A stretch of 42,986 nt of DNA. Source: Opitutales bacterium. GTDB lineage: Bacteria > Verrucomicrobiota > Verrucomicrobiia > Opitutales > Seribacteraceae. The position numbers were made by a program, and so were the translations under genes. The notes below the pieces were generated by a model, which worked only from the letters and a program-made list of their open reading frames with translations, did not search any database and had not been told where the DNA came from. Of the stretch, positions 26,877-34,565 are shown piece by piece. Within the stretch, counting starts at the first letter, position 1. Every line of letters starts with the position of its first letter. The stretch covers positions 1-42,986 of the forward strand of contig JAQXCL010000051.1 of NCBI GenBank assembly GCA_029251885.1. Direction: 5' to 3'.

Positions 26877-28217
26877 ATGAAAGCCTTCGCTACAGTTTTA
26901 AGATTGTTAGCTACTTTTTCCCTAGCTGGTCTAGCTGGTGTTATTTGGTTAAAATGGGACAATTTCACATCTCAAAGCCATTCTTTTTTGGATGAGGTTG
27001 TCTCAGATGCCTACACCATCCTGCAATCTGAAAGAGATAAGCAATGGAGTGACATTGCAGAAAAAAAGAACTCTTTTTTCGAAATATTTGATGCCAATGA
27101 CCCTGTTGGTCAAAATGATGAAAACCCTCTAGGTATTGCATCCGAGTCTCTCGATTCTGCAGAAAAAGGAATTTTCAAAAGTCCTGAGTACCGCGATAGT
27201 TTGCTAAACCTTAACCTTGAATACGGAATAGATTCTCTTACCTGGAATTCTGAATCGAAAAACTGGAAACAAGATTCCAAGTTATCTCCACCCGCAAGCC
27301 TACAAGATCCTTTTTCTGATGTCCCCATGCAGGATATAACAAAAGAAGATGGGACTGTAATTCGAGGAGTACCTCGAGCCAACCGCTTGAGAACAGTAAT
27401 TGGTATGTTCTACAAGGAACGCGATAATAACATCAAAGAAATTTCCAAACTTAGAAATATGACTGTGGAGAGAGATAAGGATTTAAGAACATTCCAAAAT
27501 CTCCACGCTAAAGAGAAAGAGCGAAAGGAAGAACTTGAAGAGATCGAAGCAGAATTAACTGTTAAAGTTGCAGGACTCGAAGAAGACCTGAAGAGAGAAA
27601 AAGAAGAACGTGAAGGAGAAAGGCAAGCGGCAGAAGAAAAAGAGTCTGAACTCAACCGTTTGGTCGCCAATTTAGAAGAGCAGAAACTTATTGTAGAGAA
27701 AGAAAACCAAGACTTTATTAATACTTTAAGGAACGAACAAAAAGAACAACTTGCTGTGCTTCAGGATGAGGTTCGCAAAGCTGACGCTGAGGGCTACAAG
27801 CGAGGAATTGATGAAATGATTTCCAAGCAGCAAGGCGGTGAGGTTGAGCAAACGGACGTGGAACTCTCAGTCAATCCTTTCCTACCAACAGAAGATGGAC
27901 CACCAAAGTTATCACAATCTGAACTTATGCTCGCCGCACAAGCTAAGGAAATTAGTGAAACTGGGGTACCGTCAACCGTGGGCAGGGTTGATGGTAAATC
28001 CGGGATGATTTTACTCCCACTAGGTAGCGAACGAGGCGTTTCTCTAGGTGATGTTTACACCTTATGGAAAGAAAATAAAAAGGCTGCCCGCATCCGCATT
28101 CAAAGCGTCAGCCAAGGGTATTCCCTTGCTTACTTACTACCACAGTTTGGGTCGCCCCAAGACCTACGTCCCGGAGACAGTGTACATGTAGTACCAGAGA
28201 TAGAAGAAACCCTTTGA
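26877..28217 (+). CDS. Membrane-anchored coiled-coil protein of unknown function
   Basis: This 446-residue protein has an N-terminal hydrophobic anchor (about residues 5-22) and a polar region of about 150 residues. A long, strongly charged coiled coil follows (about 170-320, rich in Glu and Lys with heptad-like Leu/Val). The C-terminal domain of about 75 residues (about 365-440) contains GKSGMILLPLGSERGVSLGD and DLRPGDSVHV. The last domain has the alternating Gly-Val beta pattern seen in small barrels of envelope proteins, but I cannot name the family. ATG 26877 is chosen over an upstream TTG at 26871. A small lipoprotein gene follows 9 bp later, so the two may form an envelope-associated pair. 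Confidence 0.75.
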   Translation: MKAFATVLRLLATFSLAGLAGVIWLKWDNFTSQSHSFLDEVVSDAYTILQSERDKQWSDIAEKKNSFFEIFDANDPVGQNDENPLGIASESLDSAEKGIFKSPEYRDSLLNLNLEYGIDSLTWNSESKNWKQDSKLSPPASLQDPFSDVPMQDITKEDGTVIRGVPRANRLRTVIGMFYKERDNNIKEISKLRNMTVERDKDLRTFQNLHAKEKERKEELEEIEAELTVKVAGLEEDLKREKEEREGERQAAEEKESELNRLVANLEEQKLIVEKENQDFINTLRNEQKEQLAVLQDEVRKADAEGYKRGIDEMISKQQGGEVEQTDVELSVNPFLPTEDGPPKLSQSELMLAAQAKEISETGVPSTVGRVDGKSGMILLPLGSERGVSLGDVYTLWKENKKAARIRIQSVSQGYSLAYLLPQFGSPQDLRPGDSVHVVPEIEETL

Positions 28218-28226
28218 GAATTTTTT

Positions 28227-28385
28227 ATGAAAATTATCCTATTATCATTTTTTATCTTCCTTGTATCATCCATGACTGGTTGCTTCACTGCATCACCTGA
28301 TGATTCAAAGATTCCTCAGAGTCGTCCTGCAAGTTGGGAATACAGTTTACCAGGTGGCTTCGATCGCGGCGGTTTCAATAGATAG
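28227..28385 (+). CDS. Small predicted lipoprotein (52 residues)
   Basis: This short open frame starts at ATG 28227 and ends at TAG 28385. The product has a Lys-containing start, a hydrophobic run (IILLSFFIFLVSS) and a lipobox-like MTGC with Cys19 as the predicted lipidated residue. A mature tail of about 33 residues follows, containing SRPASWEYSLPGGF. The pattern of signal, lipobox and short Pro/Trp-rich tail makes chance unlikely. It lies 9 bp after the coiled-coil gene and 15 bp before rsmI, filling an otherwise empty gap in a plus-strand operon. The function is unknown. Confidence 0.72.
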   Translation: MKIILLSFFIFLVSSMTGCFTASPDDSKIPQSRPASWEYSLPGGFDRGGFNR

Positions 28386-28400
28386 AACTCCAACTTACTC

Positions 28401-29108
28401 ATGAGTCCGGATCAAGAATTATCCGGTTGCCTCTTTATCGTTGCCACTCCGATTGGTAATCTTGGTGATTTAAGCCAAAGAGCAGCTCTTTCTATTGAAA
28501 ATGCTGACATGATCGCATGTGAGGATACTCGGGTAACTGCCAAACTATTACAGCATTTAAACCTTCGAATCCCCATGGTTTCATACCGTGAAGAAAATGA
28601 GAAGAAAAAATCTCAAGAAATTGCCCTGGATATCGAAAGCGGGAAAAAAGTAGCTTTATTATCAGATGCCGGATACCCGTGCATTAACGACCCAGGGTTT
28701 CGGTTGGTCAGAGAATGCCATGCCCGCAAGCTCAAGATTATTCCAATCCCTGGTCCTAATGCTGCCCTTACTGCCCTTGCTGCATCGGGACTCCCCACTC
28801 ATCAGTTTGTCTTCATTGGTTTTTTACCCAAAAAAAAGGGACAAGTGCAGAAAACGATTGAGTCATGGAAAGATTTTGACGGGTCAGTCGTTCTTTACGA
28901 ATCAAAATATAAAATTGAGAAAACCTTGAATGCTATTTCTGAAATTCTAGGTTCCGATCGATTTATTTGCCTAGCTAGGGAACTGACCAAGTCGTATGAA
29001 TCTATTTTATCTGGACCAGTTAATCAGGTTATTGAAGAACAAAGTCAATCAAGCGGCAAGGGAGAGTTCACTATAGTAATTGGTCCTTCCGGTTACTCTT
29101 TTGAGTAA
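28401..29108 (+). CDS. rsmI: 16S rRNA 2'-O-ribose C1402 methyltransferase
   Basis: RsmI uses S-adenosylmethionine to methylate the ribose of C1402 in the decoding centre of 16S rRNA. The 235-residue product has the family signatures VATPIGNLGDLSQRA (near 14-28), CEDTRVTAKLLQH, LLSDAGYPCINDPG, PIPGPNAALTALAASGLPT and FIGFLPKK. It also carries the late ELTKSYESI motif. Length is somewhat shorter than E. coli RsmI (about 286), with the C-terminal extension missing, which is common. It is followed 6 bp later by the Ppx/GppA gene. Confidence 0.95.
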   Translation: MSPDQELSGCLFIVATPIGNLGDLSQRAALSIENADMIACEDTRVTAKLLQHLNLRIPMVSYREENEKKKSQEIALDIESGKKVALLSDAGYPCINDPGFRLVRECHARKLKIIPIPGPNAALTALAASGLPTHQFVFIGFLPKKKGQVQKTIESWKDFDGSVVLYESKYKIEKTLNAISEILGSDRFICLARELTKSYESILSGPVNQVIEEQSQSSGKGEFTIVIGPSGYSFE

Positions 29109-29114
29109 GCAAAT

Positions 29115-30071
29115 ATGAAAGTCGGTGTAATTGACGTTGGTTCAAACACTAGCAAATTACTTATTGCTCAAAAAAAAACTTACCCAGACCAACAGAATTT
29201 TAAAACCCTGAAAGAGAAATCCCTACCCTGTCGGATTTTTACGCTAACGGAAAAAAAAGTTTTAAAAATTCCAAAAGAAGGGGCTACCCGCCTGATAAGT
29301 TGCATAAATAAATTTAAAAATATATGTCAATCCCATCAAACCGATGAATTGATTATTGTTGCAACCGAAGCCTTAAGAAAAGCCGAAAACTCAAAAGAAG
29401 TTGCACTCTTCGTCGAACAACAAACTGGCCTGAAAATTAAAATTCTTTCAGGACAAGAAGAAGCAAAAGCTGTAGTTAAAGGGCTGCAAACCGACCCAAT
29501 GATTAATGATCTTGAAGATTATTTCGCCTTGGATATCGGGGGTGGCAGCTTAGAAATAATGGAGGTTGAACAAAAAAGAGTAAGTAACATACAAAGCCTA
29601 CCACTCGGAGCGGTATCAGTAGCTTTAGCAAATTCATCAAACCTCAATCTGCCCCTAACTCCTGAAACTCAACTTAAAACTAGAGGTTTCGTCCGGAGAA
29701 TAGTTCAAAAAGAATTTAAAATTTATTCTGCCAAAAGACCGCACCTAGTAGGCACTGGAGGTATACTAGTATTTTTACGCCTTATCTTAAATAATCCTGA
29801 CGGGTACATGAAAAACAGAAGCCTAACCCTTTCTGAAATTAAACAATTAGCGAAGGAGGTATGCAGCCTTTCTCTTAGTGATCGAGTTGACCGATTCCCC
29901 AAACTACCCAGTGACCGGGCAGATGTATTTCCATTTGGACTAATTACAATCATAGAAACGATGGAATTCCTAGGTACCCAAAGCATTACTCATTCTTTTC
30001 ACAATTTACGCTACGGAATTGTTCAGGATTTTTTTGAGTCCATAGACGCCGGAATATTACCAGCCCAATAA
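29115..30071 (+). CDS. Ppx/GppA-family phosphatase
   Basis: This is an exopolyphosphatase or guanosine-pentaphosphate phosphatase family protein of 318 residues. The actin-like ATPase fold is shown by VIDVGSNTSKLLIA (5-18), SGQEEAKAV (112-120, with a likely catalytic Glu) and ALDIGGGSLEIMEV (138-151). SLPLGAVSVA and LVGTGGILVFL follow. It corresponds to the short, N-terminal-domain-only form of the family, so polyphosphate or (p)ppGpp hydrolysis is likely, but the exact substrate cannot be decided. Its last 49 bp overlap the convergent GH13 gene. Confidence 0.88.
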   Translation: MKVGVIDVGSNTSKLLIAQKKTYPDQQNFKTLKEKSLPCRIFTLTEKKVLKIPKEGATRLISCINKFKNICQSHQTDELIIVATEALRKAENSKEVALFVEQQTGLKIKILSGQEEAKAVVKGLQTDPMINDLEDYFALDIGGGSLEIMEVEQKRVSNIQSLPLGAVSVALANSSNLNLPLTPETQLKTRGFVRRIVQKEFKIYSAKRPHLVGTGGILVFLRLILNNPDGYMKNRSLTLSEIKQLAKEVCSLSLSDRVDRFPKLPSDRADVFPFGLITIIETMEFLGTQSITHSFHNLRYGIVQDFFESIDAGILPAQ

Positions 30072-32347
30072 AAAGAAAGTGGACTTACTACATTTGGGTC
30101 AAAAGATTCAAAGCCGTAAGCCGCCAACTGTTGGGCACCTGAAATCCAAGATTCAGGCAACTCAATGGAAGCTATTTCTTGGGAAGGGTTAGCAGAAATC
30201 CAAAATTTTTCTTCGGTTTTTTTATGCTCCCAACCATAACAAATTGCAGATTCTGAAAAAACGGGGAAAGAATGCAAGGTCCACTCATCCGAATGAGGGT
30301 ACCTAGCCCGATGACCAGCTCCAGACAATCGAATTTCTATTAACTTTCGAACAAAGAGAGCTTCTTTCTCAAAAACTTGAAGGTCTTTATAGTTTAGTGC
30401 GTTTATATCACCGTTTAAATAGGTATTTCTAATACCTTGTTTATGTCTCAAAAAATCTTGTCCTGCACTAAGCATGGGTACACCAGGAGCTGCCATTAAC
30501 ATTCCCAAGGCAACCATCACCCGGCGAACGACTTCCTCGGGTAAGGAATCGCCATCCCTCCAATCTCCCATGTCTCGAAAACGGTCGACTAAAGCATAAT
30601 CATCATGAGATTCCAAATAATTGAGAGACTGATAAGACCTATAATTTTGATTTTCTGAGTCATCATTCAAGAGCTTAATCGCTAGATCCTTCCCCGATTG
30701 GTTTTTAGCATACTTGAGCCATCCTTCCCTCGATGCATCGCTCCAAAGTGAATAGCCCGTTTTATTCATCTCGGCAGGCAATCTTCCACGAAAACTCCAT
30801 GGTTCCGCAAAAAGTAGAATTCCAGGTTTTATTTTCTTTAATTCATTTTCAATCTCAGTAAGCAATTCCAGACCAAGCAATTCCCCCAAATCAAAACGAA
30901 ACCCGTCCACATCAAAAACTTCTACCCAATAAACTAAGCTGTCTATAATTAACTTTTTTACAGGTTCCGACTCACATCTTAAATCGTTTCCGCAACCGCT
31001 GTGATTAGTCAAATTTCCAGTGCTGTCCGTGGAGCAATAAATTTCTCTGTCCAAATTAATTAGATGCTGAGGTATCCCTATGTGGTTATAAACTACATCC
31101 AAAACAACCGCCATACCAGCATCGTGAAAGGCATCGACCAATTGGCTAAACTCAGTAATAGAAGCGTCATTCTTGGAACAACTTGAATAAACGGATGCCG
31201 GAGAAAAGAAATTTACCGGCATATACCCCCAATGGTATTGTTCTTTTGTCCTGGCATCAAATTCATGAACTGGTTGAAGCTCCACAACATTTGCTCCGAG
31301 TTTTCGTAAGTAACAATCTTTGGAAGCCAGCCACTTAGCCAACCCCTTAAACCCTAACCTTTCCCCATCATTTAATGTACATGGGGCATTAGCTAACAAA
31401 TCTCGGATGTGTGCCTCAACCACAACAGCGTCCTCAATTGAAGGTGGGTTGAAAGCCTTGCATTGAGGCTTAAATTCTGGAATCAGGGCAAGCCCGGGTC
31501 CATCCCTACCTACCATTGCTCGAGCATACGGATCTACAATTTCTTTAGAAAATAAGTTACTTTGAGCATCTAATTGGGTTATAGAAAATTTATAAAGTAC
31601 CCCCTTTAATGAAGCTTGCAAAGTTACAAACCAACTTCCGTCATCCTTAGGCAACATCGGTATTTTTTGAGAAATATTATCAGCTGTTTCCTCAAATAAT
31701 AAAAGTTCAATTCCCTCAGCGCGTGGAGCAAAGATTCGAAAGGATGAATATTCTCCGTCAAAACTAAACCCGAAACTACCCTCCGGTCGGTAAGATATCC
31801 ATTTTTCACTACCTATGACTCCTCGGGGCTCAATAACGTTAAATTCAACCAAGTCCTTACCAGTTCTATTTTTATGAAACCTAGCATTACGAAATTTTCC
31901 AGCAGAAGTCGGAAAAGCAGGAAAGTTATCGTGCGGATCAATCCATCTACCCTTTTCGGTACAAAACTTAAATTCAAACTCTTCAAATTCACTCAAGGCT
32001 TCATCCTCGATCCAAAGTTCCATCCCTCTTTGAACAGGTGATAATTCCCACCGAGAAGAAATTTTCCAATCATTACAATCTCCCAAAAGAAAAATTTTCT
32101 CTCCTTTTATGCCATGAAAAAAAATTGATTGATCAGGGAAAAAAAACAGCCACTTACTCTTTACCTTCACATAACCGCCCAGAGAAGCCCGTGTGTAGGG
32201 CTCTGCAACTTTAAACCCATCTCCGATAATACCAGCTTCCGCCACAAGATCCTGAGGTAAAAGATCCCCTTCCCAATCTCTTTCCAAGGCGACCCACCCC
32301 AAACCTTTTGGCTCTATCCATAGTTTTCCACCTCCTTGATATCCCAT
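30023..32347 (-). CDS. GH13 alpha-glucan debranching-type enzyme (pullulanase/isoamylase-like)
   Basis: This 774-residue glycoside hydrolase family 13 enzyme has two N-terminal beta modules. One, at about 60-160 with FFHGIKGEKIFLLGDCNDW, resembles a glycogen-binding domain; the second is CBM48-like (about 185-275, with FRIFAPRAEGIELLLFEE). The catalytic barrel carries DVVYNH (417-422), FRFDLGELL with nucleophile Asp486, LLFAEPW with acid Glu515, and LESHDD with Asp582. The combination fits alpha-1,6 debranching enzymes; no signal peptide is seen, suggesting a cytoplasmic enzyme. The start is supported by AAGGAG seven bases upstream. With malQ it would degrade glycogen or maltodextrin branches. 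Pullulanase versus isoamylase specificity is unresolved. Confidence 0.87.
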   Translation of the reverse strand: MGYQGGGKLWIEPKGLGWVALERDWEGDLLPQDLVAEAGIIGDGFKVAEPYTRASLGGYVKVKSKWLFFFPDQSIFFHGIKGEKIFLLGDCNDWKISSRWELSPVQRGMELWIEDEALSEFEEFEFKFCTEKGRWIDPHDNFPAFPTSAGKFRNARFHKNRTGKDLVEFNVIEPRGVIGSEKWISYRPEGSFGFSFDGEYSSFRIFAPRAEGIELLLFEETADNISQKIPMLPKDDGSWFVTLQASLKGVLYKFSITQLDAQSNLFSKEIVDPYARAMVGRDGPGLALIPEFKPQCKAFNPPSIEDAVVVEAHIRDLLANAPCTLNDGERLGFKGLAKWLASKDCYLRKLGANVVELQPVHEFDARTKEQYHWGYMPVNFFSPASVYSSCSKNDASITEFSQLVDAFHDAGMAVVLDVVYNHIGIPQHLINLDREIYCSTDSTGNLTNHSGCGNDLRCESEPVKKLIIDSLVYWVEVFDVDGFRFDLGELLGLELLTEIENELKKIKPGILLFAEPWSFRGRLPAEMNKTGYSLWSDASREGWLKYAKNQSGKDLAIKLLNDDSENQNYRSYQSLNYLESHDDYALVDRFRDMGDWRDGDSLPEEVVRRVMVALGMLMAAPGVPMLSAGQDFLRHKQGIRNTYLNGDINALNYKDLQVFEKEALFVRKLIEIRLSGAGHRARYPHSDEWTLHSFPVFSESAICYGWEHKKTEEKFWISANPSQEIASIELPESWISGAQQLAAYGFESFDPNVVSPLSFYWAGNIPASMDSKKS

Positions 32348-32354
32348 CGCCTAT

Positions 32355-32360
32355 CTCCTT
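32355..32360 (-). promoter_or_regulatory. Strong Shine-Dalgarno of the GH13 gene
   Basis: AAGGAG on the minus strand lies seven bases before the ATG at 32347. It stands out because most genes in this window lack such a site, and it fixes the start of the GH13 gene. Confidence 0.75.
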
Positions 32361-32375
32361 ACAGAGAAAGGTTCT

Positions 32376-33560
32376 GTGAATCCATCCAAAAACCTTTTGC
32401 TTGGACCCCGATCAATCATTATTGTTGATCCTAAAGTGCAAAGATTACCGAAAGAAAGAATTCTTGTCGCCTTGTCTGGGGGTGTAGACAGTGCGGTTTC
32501 CGCCGCTTTGCTTAAACAAGCCGGTCATGAAGTCGAAGCCGTTTATGTAAGAACTTGGGAACATGAAGATGATCTCCTAGGTAATTGTCCAGGAGCACAA
32601 GACCTCAGAGATGCTGAAACTGTAGCTTTACAGTTGGCTGTTCCTTTTCATGTGGTCAATTTTATTGATTTTTACCAGCAAGAAGTGGTCAACCCAATGG
32701 TTCATGGCTATGCCGACGGCATAACTCCAAATCCAGATGTATTATGCAACCGACAGATGAAATTTGGTGCACTAATGGAGTACGCCAAAAAGCAATCATT
32801 TGAAGCATTGGCAACCGGACATTATTGCATCCGTAAAACAAACAAATCCGGAGAAGCAGAACTTTGGGAGGGGAAAGATAAAAACAAAGACCAATCTTAT
32901 TTCCTTGCTCGCTTAAAATCGAGTCAACTCATGTATTCCAGATTCCCTCTAGGTTCCCTGGAAAAACCAGATGTGCGCAAACTGGCTCATGAATTTTCAT
33001 TACCCGTATCCCAAAAGAAAGATAGTCAGGGAATTTGTTTTTTAGGAAAAGTTAAAGTTCCTGAGTTCCTGTCTCATTTTATCAAAGACAAAAACGGTGA
33101 AATTGTGGATACGAACGGCAAGGTACTTGGAAACCATCAAGGTTTACACCGCTATACTTTAGGACAAAGGAAAGGCATCGGGGTGCCATCCAACACCGAC
33201 CATGAAAACTTTGTCGTAACCGGTAAAGATCAATTAAAAAATCAATTAATCGTAGCCTTTGATCGTCCTAATGAAACCACTCTATGGGCAAAGCGATTTG
33301 GGTTGGAGCAGGTGGGCTTTCTTTGTCCCCGTTTTGAATGTCAAACTGAAATCAACCTTCTAGGCAAAGCCCGTTACCGAGATCCATCCACACCGATCAG
33401 GCTAATTAAGAAAGCTAATGAAAGTTGGTCAGTCGAATTCAAGGACGCTCAGCGTGCCCTAACCCCGGGTCAAATTCTTGCATTTTACCAAGGTGAGCAA
33501 TTGATTGGGTCGGGTATTTATTCGCTTTCAAAATTTGGACGTTCCGCCCTTTCATCTTGA
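32376..33560 (+). CDS. mnmA: tRNA-specific 2-thiouridylase
   Basis: MnmA installs the 2-thio group on wobble uridine U34 of certain tRNAs, using ATP and persulfide sulfur. The PP-loop is VALSGGVDSAVSAALL (31-46). The catalytic cysteines are in PDVLCNRQMKFG (Cys124) and SQGICFLG (Cys221), and the tRNA-binding DQSYFLARL and GQRKGIGV motifs are present. The frame opens at GTG 32376, giving about 25 residues before the usual family start at KERILVALSGG. The true start could therefore be further in, although AGAAAGG precedes this GTG. The divergent GH13 gene starts only 28 bp away, so promoter elements must overlap coding sequence. Confidence 0.95.
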   Translation: MNPSKNLLLGPRSIIIVDPKVQRLPKERILVALSGGVDSAVSAALLKQAGHEVEAVYVRTWEHEDDLLGNCPGAQDLRDAETVALQLAVPFHVVNFIDFYQQEVVNPMVHGYADGITPNPDVLCNRQMKFGALMEYAKKQSFEALATGHYCIRKTNKSGEAELWEGKDKNKDQSYFLARLKSSQLMYSRFPLGSLEKPDVRKLAHEFSLPVSQKKDSQGICFLGKVKVPEFLSHFIKDKNGEIVDTNGKVLGNHQGLHRYTLGQRKGIGVPSNTDHENFVVTGKDQLKNQLIVAFDRPNETTLWAKRFGLEQVGFLCPRFECQTEINLLGKARYRDPSTPIRLIKKANESWSVEFKDAQRALTPGQILAFYQGEQLIGSGIYSLSKFGRSALSS

Positions 33561-33597
33561 TTTGCCTGCCATCCTCAAGATAAGAATAGATTGAATC

Positions 33598-34299
33598 ATG
33601 CGACTAAAACTCTCCAAAACAACCCGTAGCAAGTTACCAATTGCTGAGGAACAAGCTCCGCTTAAAACAAAAGAGAATTTGGAAGAGTACCTCCAGGGTG
33701 CCATTTCCTTTTTACAAACCCAACAAATTGCACTGGAAAAAACCATTTCCATTCTTGAAGAGATTGCACATCTTGCACCGACCATGAAAGCAGATGTAAT
33801 TCGCAAGGTGAGTAAAGAGAAAGAAATTCAATCACGCAAAAAACTTAAGGTGCTAAGAAAGCAGCTTAAGGCACTGGCAACCCTTTCCTTCAACCAGCAA
33901 CCTCTTTTTAGTTCGGACGATGCCGATACTTCCTTTCCTCTATTCGAAGGTGCCGGTGCTAACGCACCTCAAATCAAACAGCCCTCCGCACCCCATTACT
34001 ACAAGCCCATACAGAAAACCACACATGAAGTGAATTTGGATTTAGTCCACTCCTCCCTCCAAGCCATTCAAGAGATGCTCGGGCAAAACAATTCAACCAC
34101 TCAGGATTTACAAACTAGTTTTACTGCCCTTGCCAGTGACCCTAAATCTCAAGCAAAGCTTCAATTTTTTGAGGAAAGAGTAAAAACATGGGTCTCCGAA
34201 GTCATCGAGGGACAGGATGGTTTGTCAGTCCAAGCAAATATTTTAACTCAACGCGTTGACGGTTTAGTACGTGGTCTGCAACGCGGGCAATCAGAATAA
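33598..34299 (+). CDS. Hypothetical protein, mostly helical
   Basis: This 233-residue protein has no signal peptide or membrane segment. The N-terminal half (about 18-95) is probably helical, rich in Lys, Glu, Leu and Gln. A Pro/Ala-rich linker follows (about 110-140). A second helical half contains LQAIQEMLGQNNSTTQDLQ and ends VDGLVRGLQRGQSE. I do not recognise a family. It lies 37 bp after mnmA and 5 bp before the zinc-ribbon gene, so these are probably co-transcribed. Codon and base usage look like those of its neighbours. Confidence 0.65.
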   Translation: MRLKLSKTTRSKLPIAEEQAPLKTKENLEEYLQGAISFLQTQQIALEKTISILEEIAHLAPTMKADVIRKVSKEKEIQSRKKLKVLRKQLKALATLSFNQQPLFSSDDADTSFPLFEGAGANAPQIKQPSAPHYYKPIQKTTHEVNLDLVHSSLQAIQEMLGQNNSTTQDLQTSFTALASDPKSQAKLQFFEERVKTWVSEVIEGQDGLSVQANILTQRVDGLVRGLQRGQSE

Positions 34300-34304
34300 A
34301 GGAT

Positions 34305-34523
34305 ATGAACGGGGAGCCCCCCTCGCCACAGAGCTCAACGCCAAGTCCCGGGCGGGCATTTTTGGGTATTCATTATGTTAAATGCGGCACTTACGGGCGA
34401 ATTTACAAAAACAAAGATGGAACAGCTTATGTTGGGCATTGCCCAAAATGTATGCACAGATTACGCGTATTAATTGGACCAGAAGGAACAGGAAACAGGT
34501 TCTTCAAGTGCTTTTGCCCCTAG
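34305..34523 (+). CDS. Small zinc-ribbon-like protein
   Basis: This 72-residue protein has a Pro/Ser-rich start followed by a compact domain with cysteines at about 27, 46, 49, 69 and 71 (YVKCGTYGRIYKNKDGTAY, GHCPKCMHRLRV, CFCP). The CxxC pair and spacing suggest a zinc ribbon. From memory, very short proteins with this GRIY...GTAY...CPKC...IGPEGT pattern occur in Planctomycetes and Verrucomicrobia; I cannot verify this here. The function is unknown. It begins 5 bp after the preceding gene and is the last plus-strand gene before the convergent minus-strand cluster. Confidence 0.72.
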   Translation: MNGEPPSPQSSTPSPGRAFLGIHYVKCGTYGRIYKNKDGTAYVGHCPKCMHRLRVLIGPEGTGNRFFKCFCP

Positions 34524-34565
34524 TGTAAGAGTAAACTAATCAACTTTTAAAAATTTAAAGCTAAA

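Noticed and set aside
27410-27670. Serine-rich minus-strand frame of 86 codons
   Set aside because: It is antisense to the Glu/Lys-rich coiled coil, and such serine-rich frames arise automatically opposite those codons.
34541-34562. AT-rich imperfect inverted repeat between the zinc-ribbon gene and the next convergent gene
   Set aside because: There is no GC-rich stem and no clear U-tract, so it is not supportable as a terminator.
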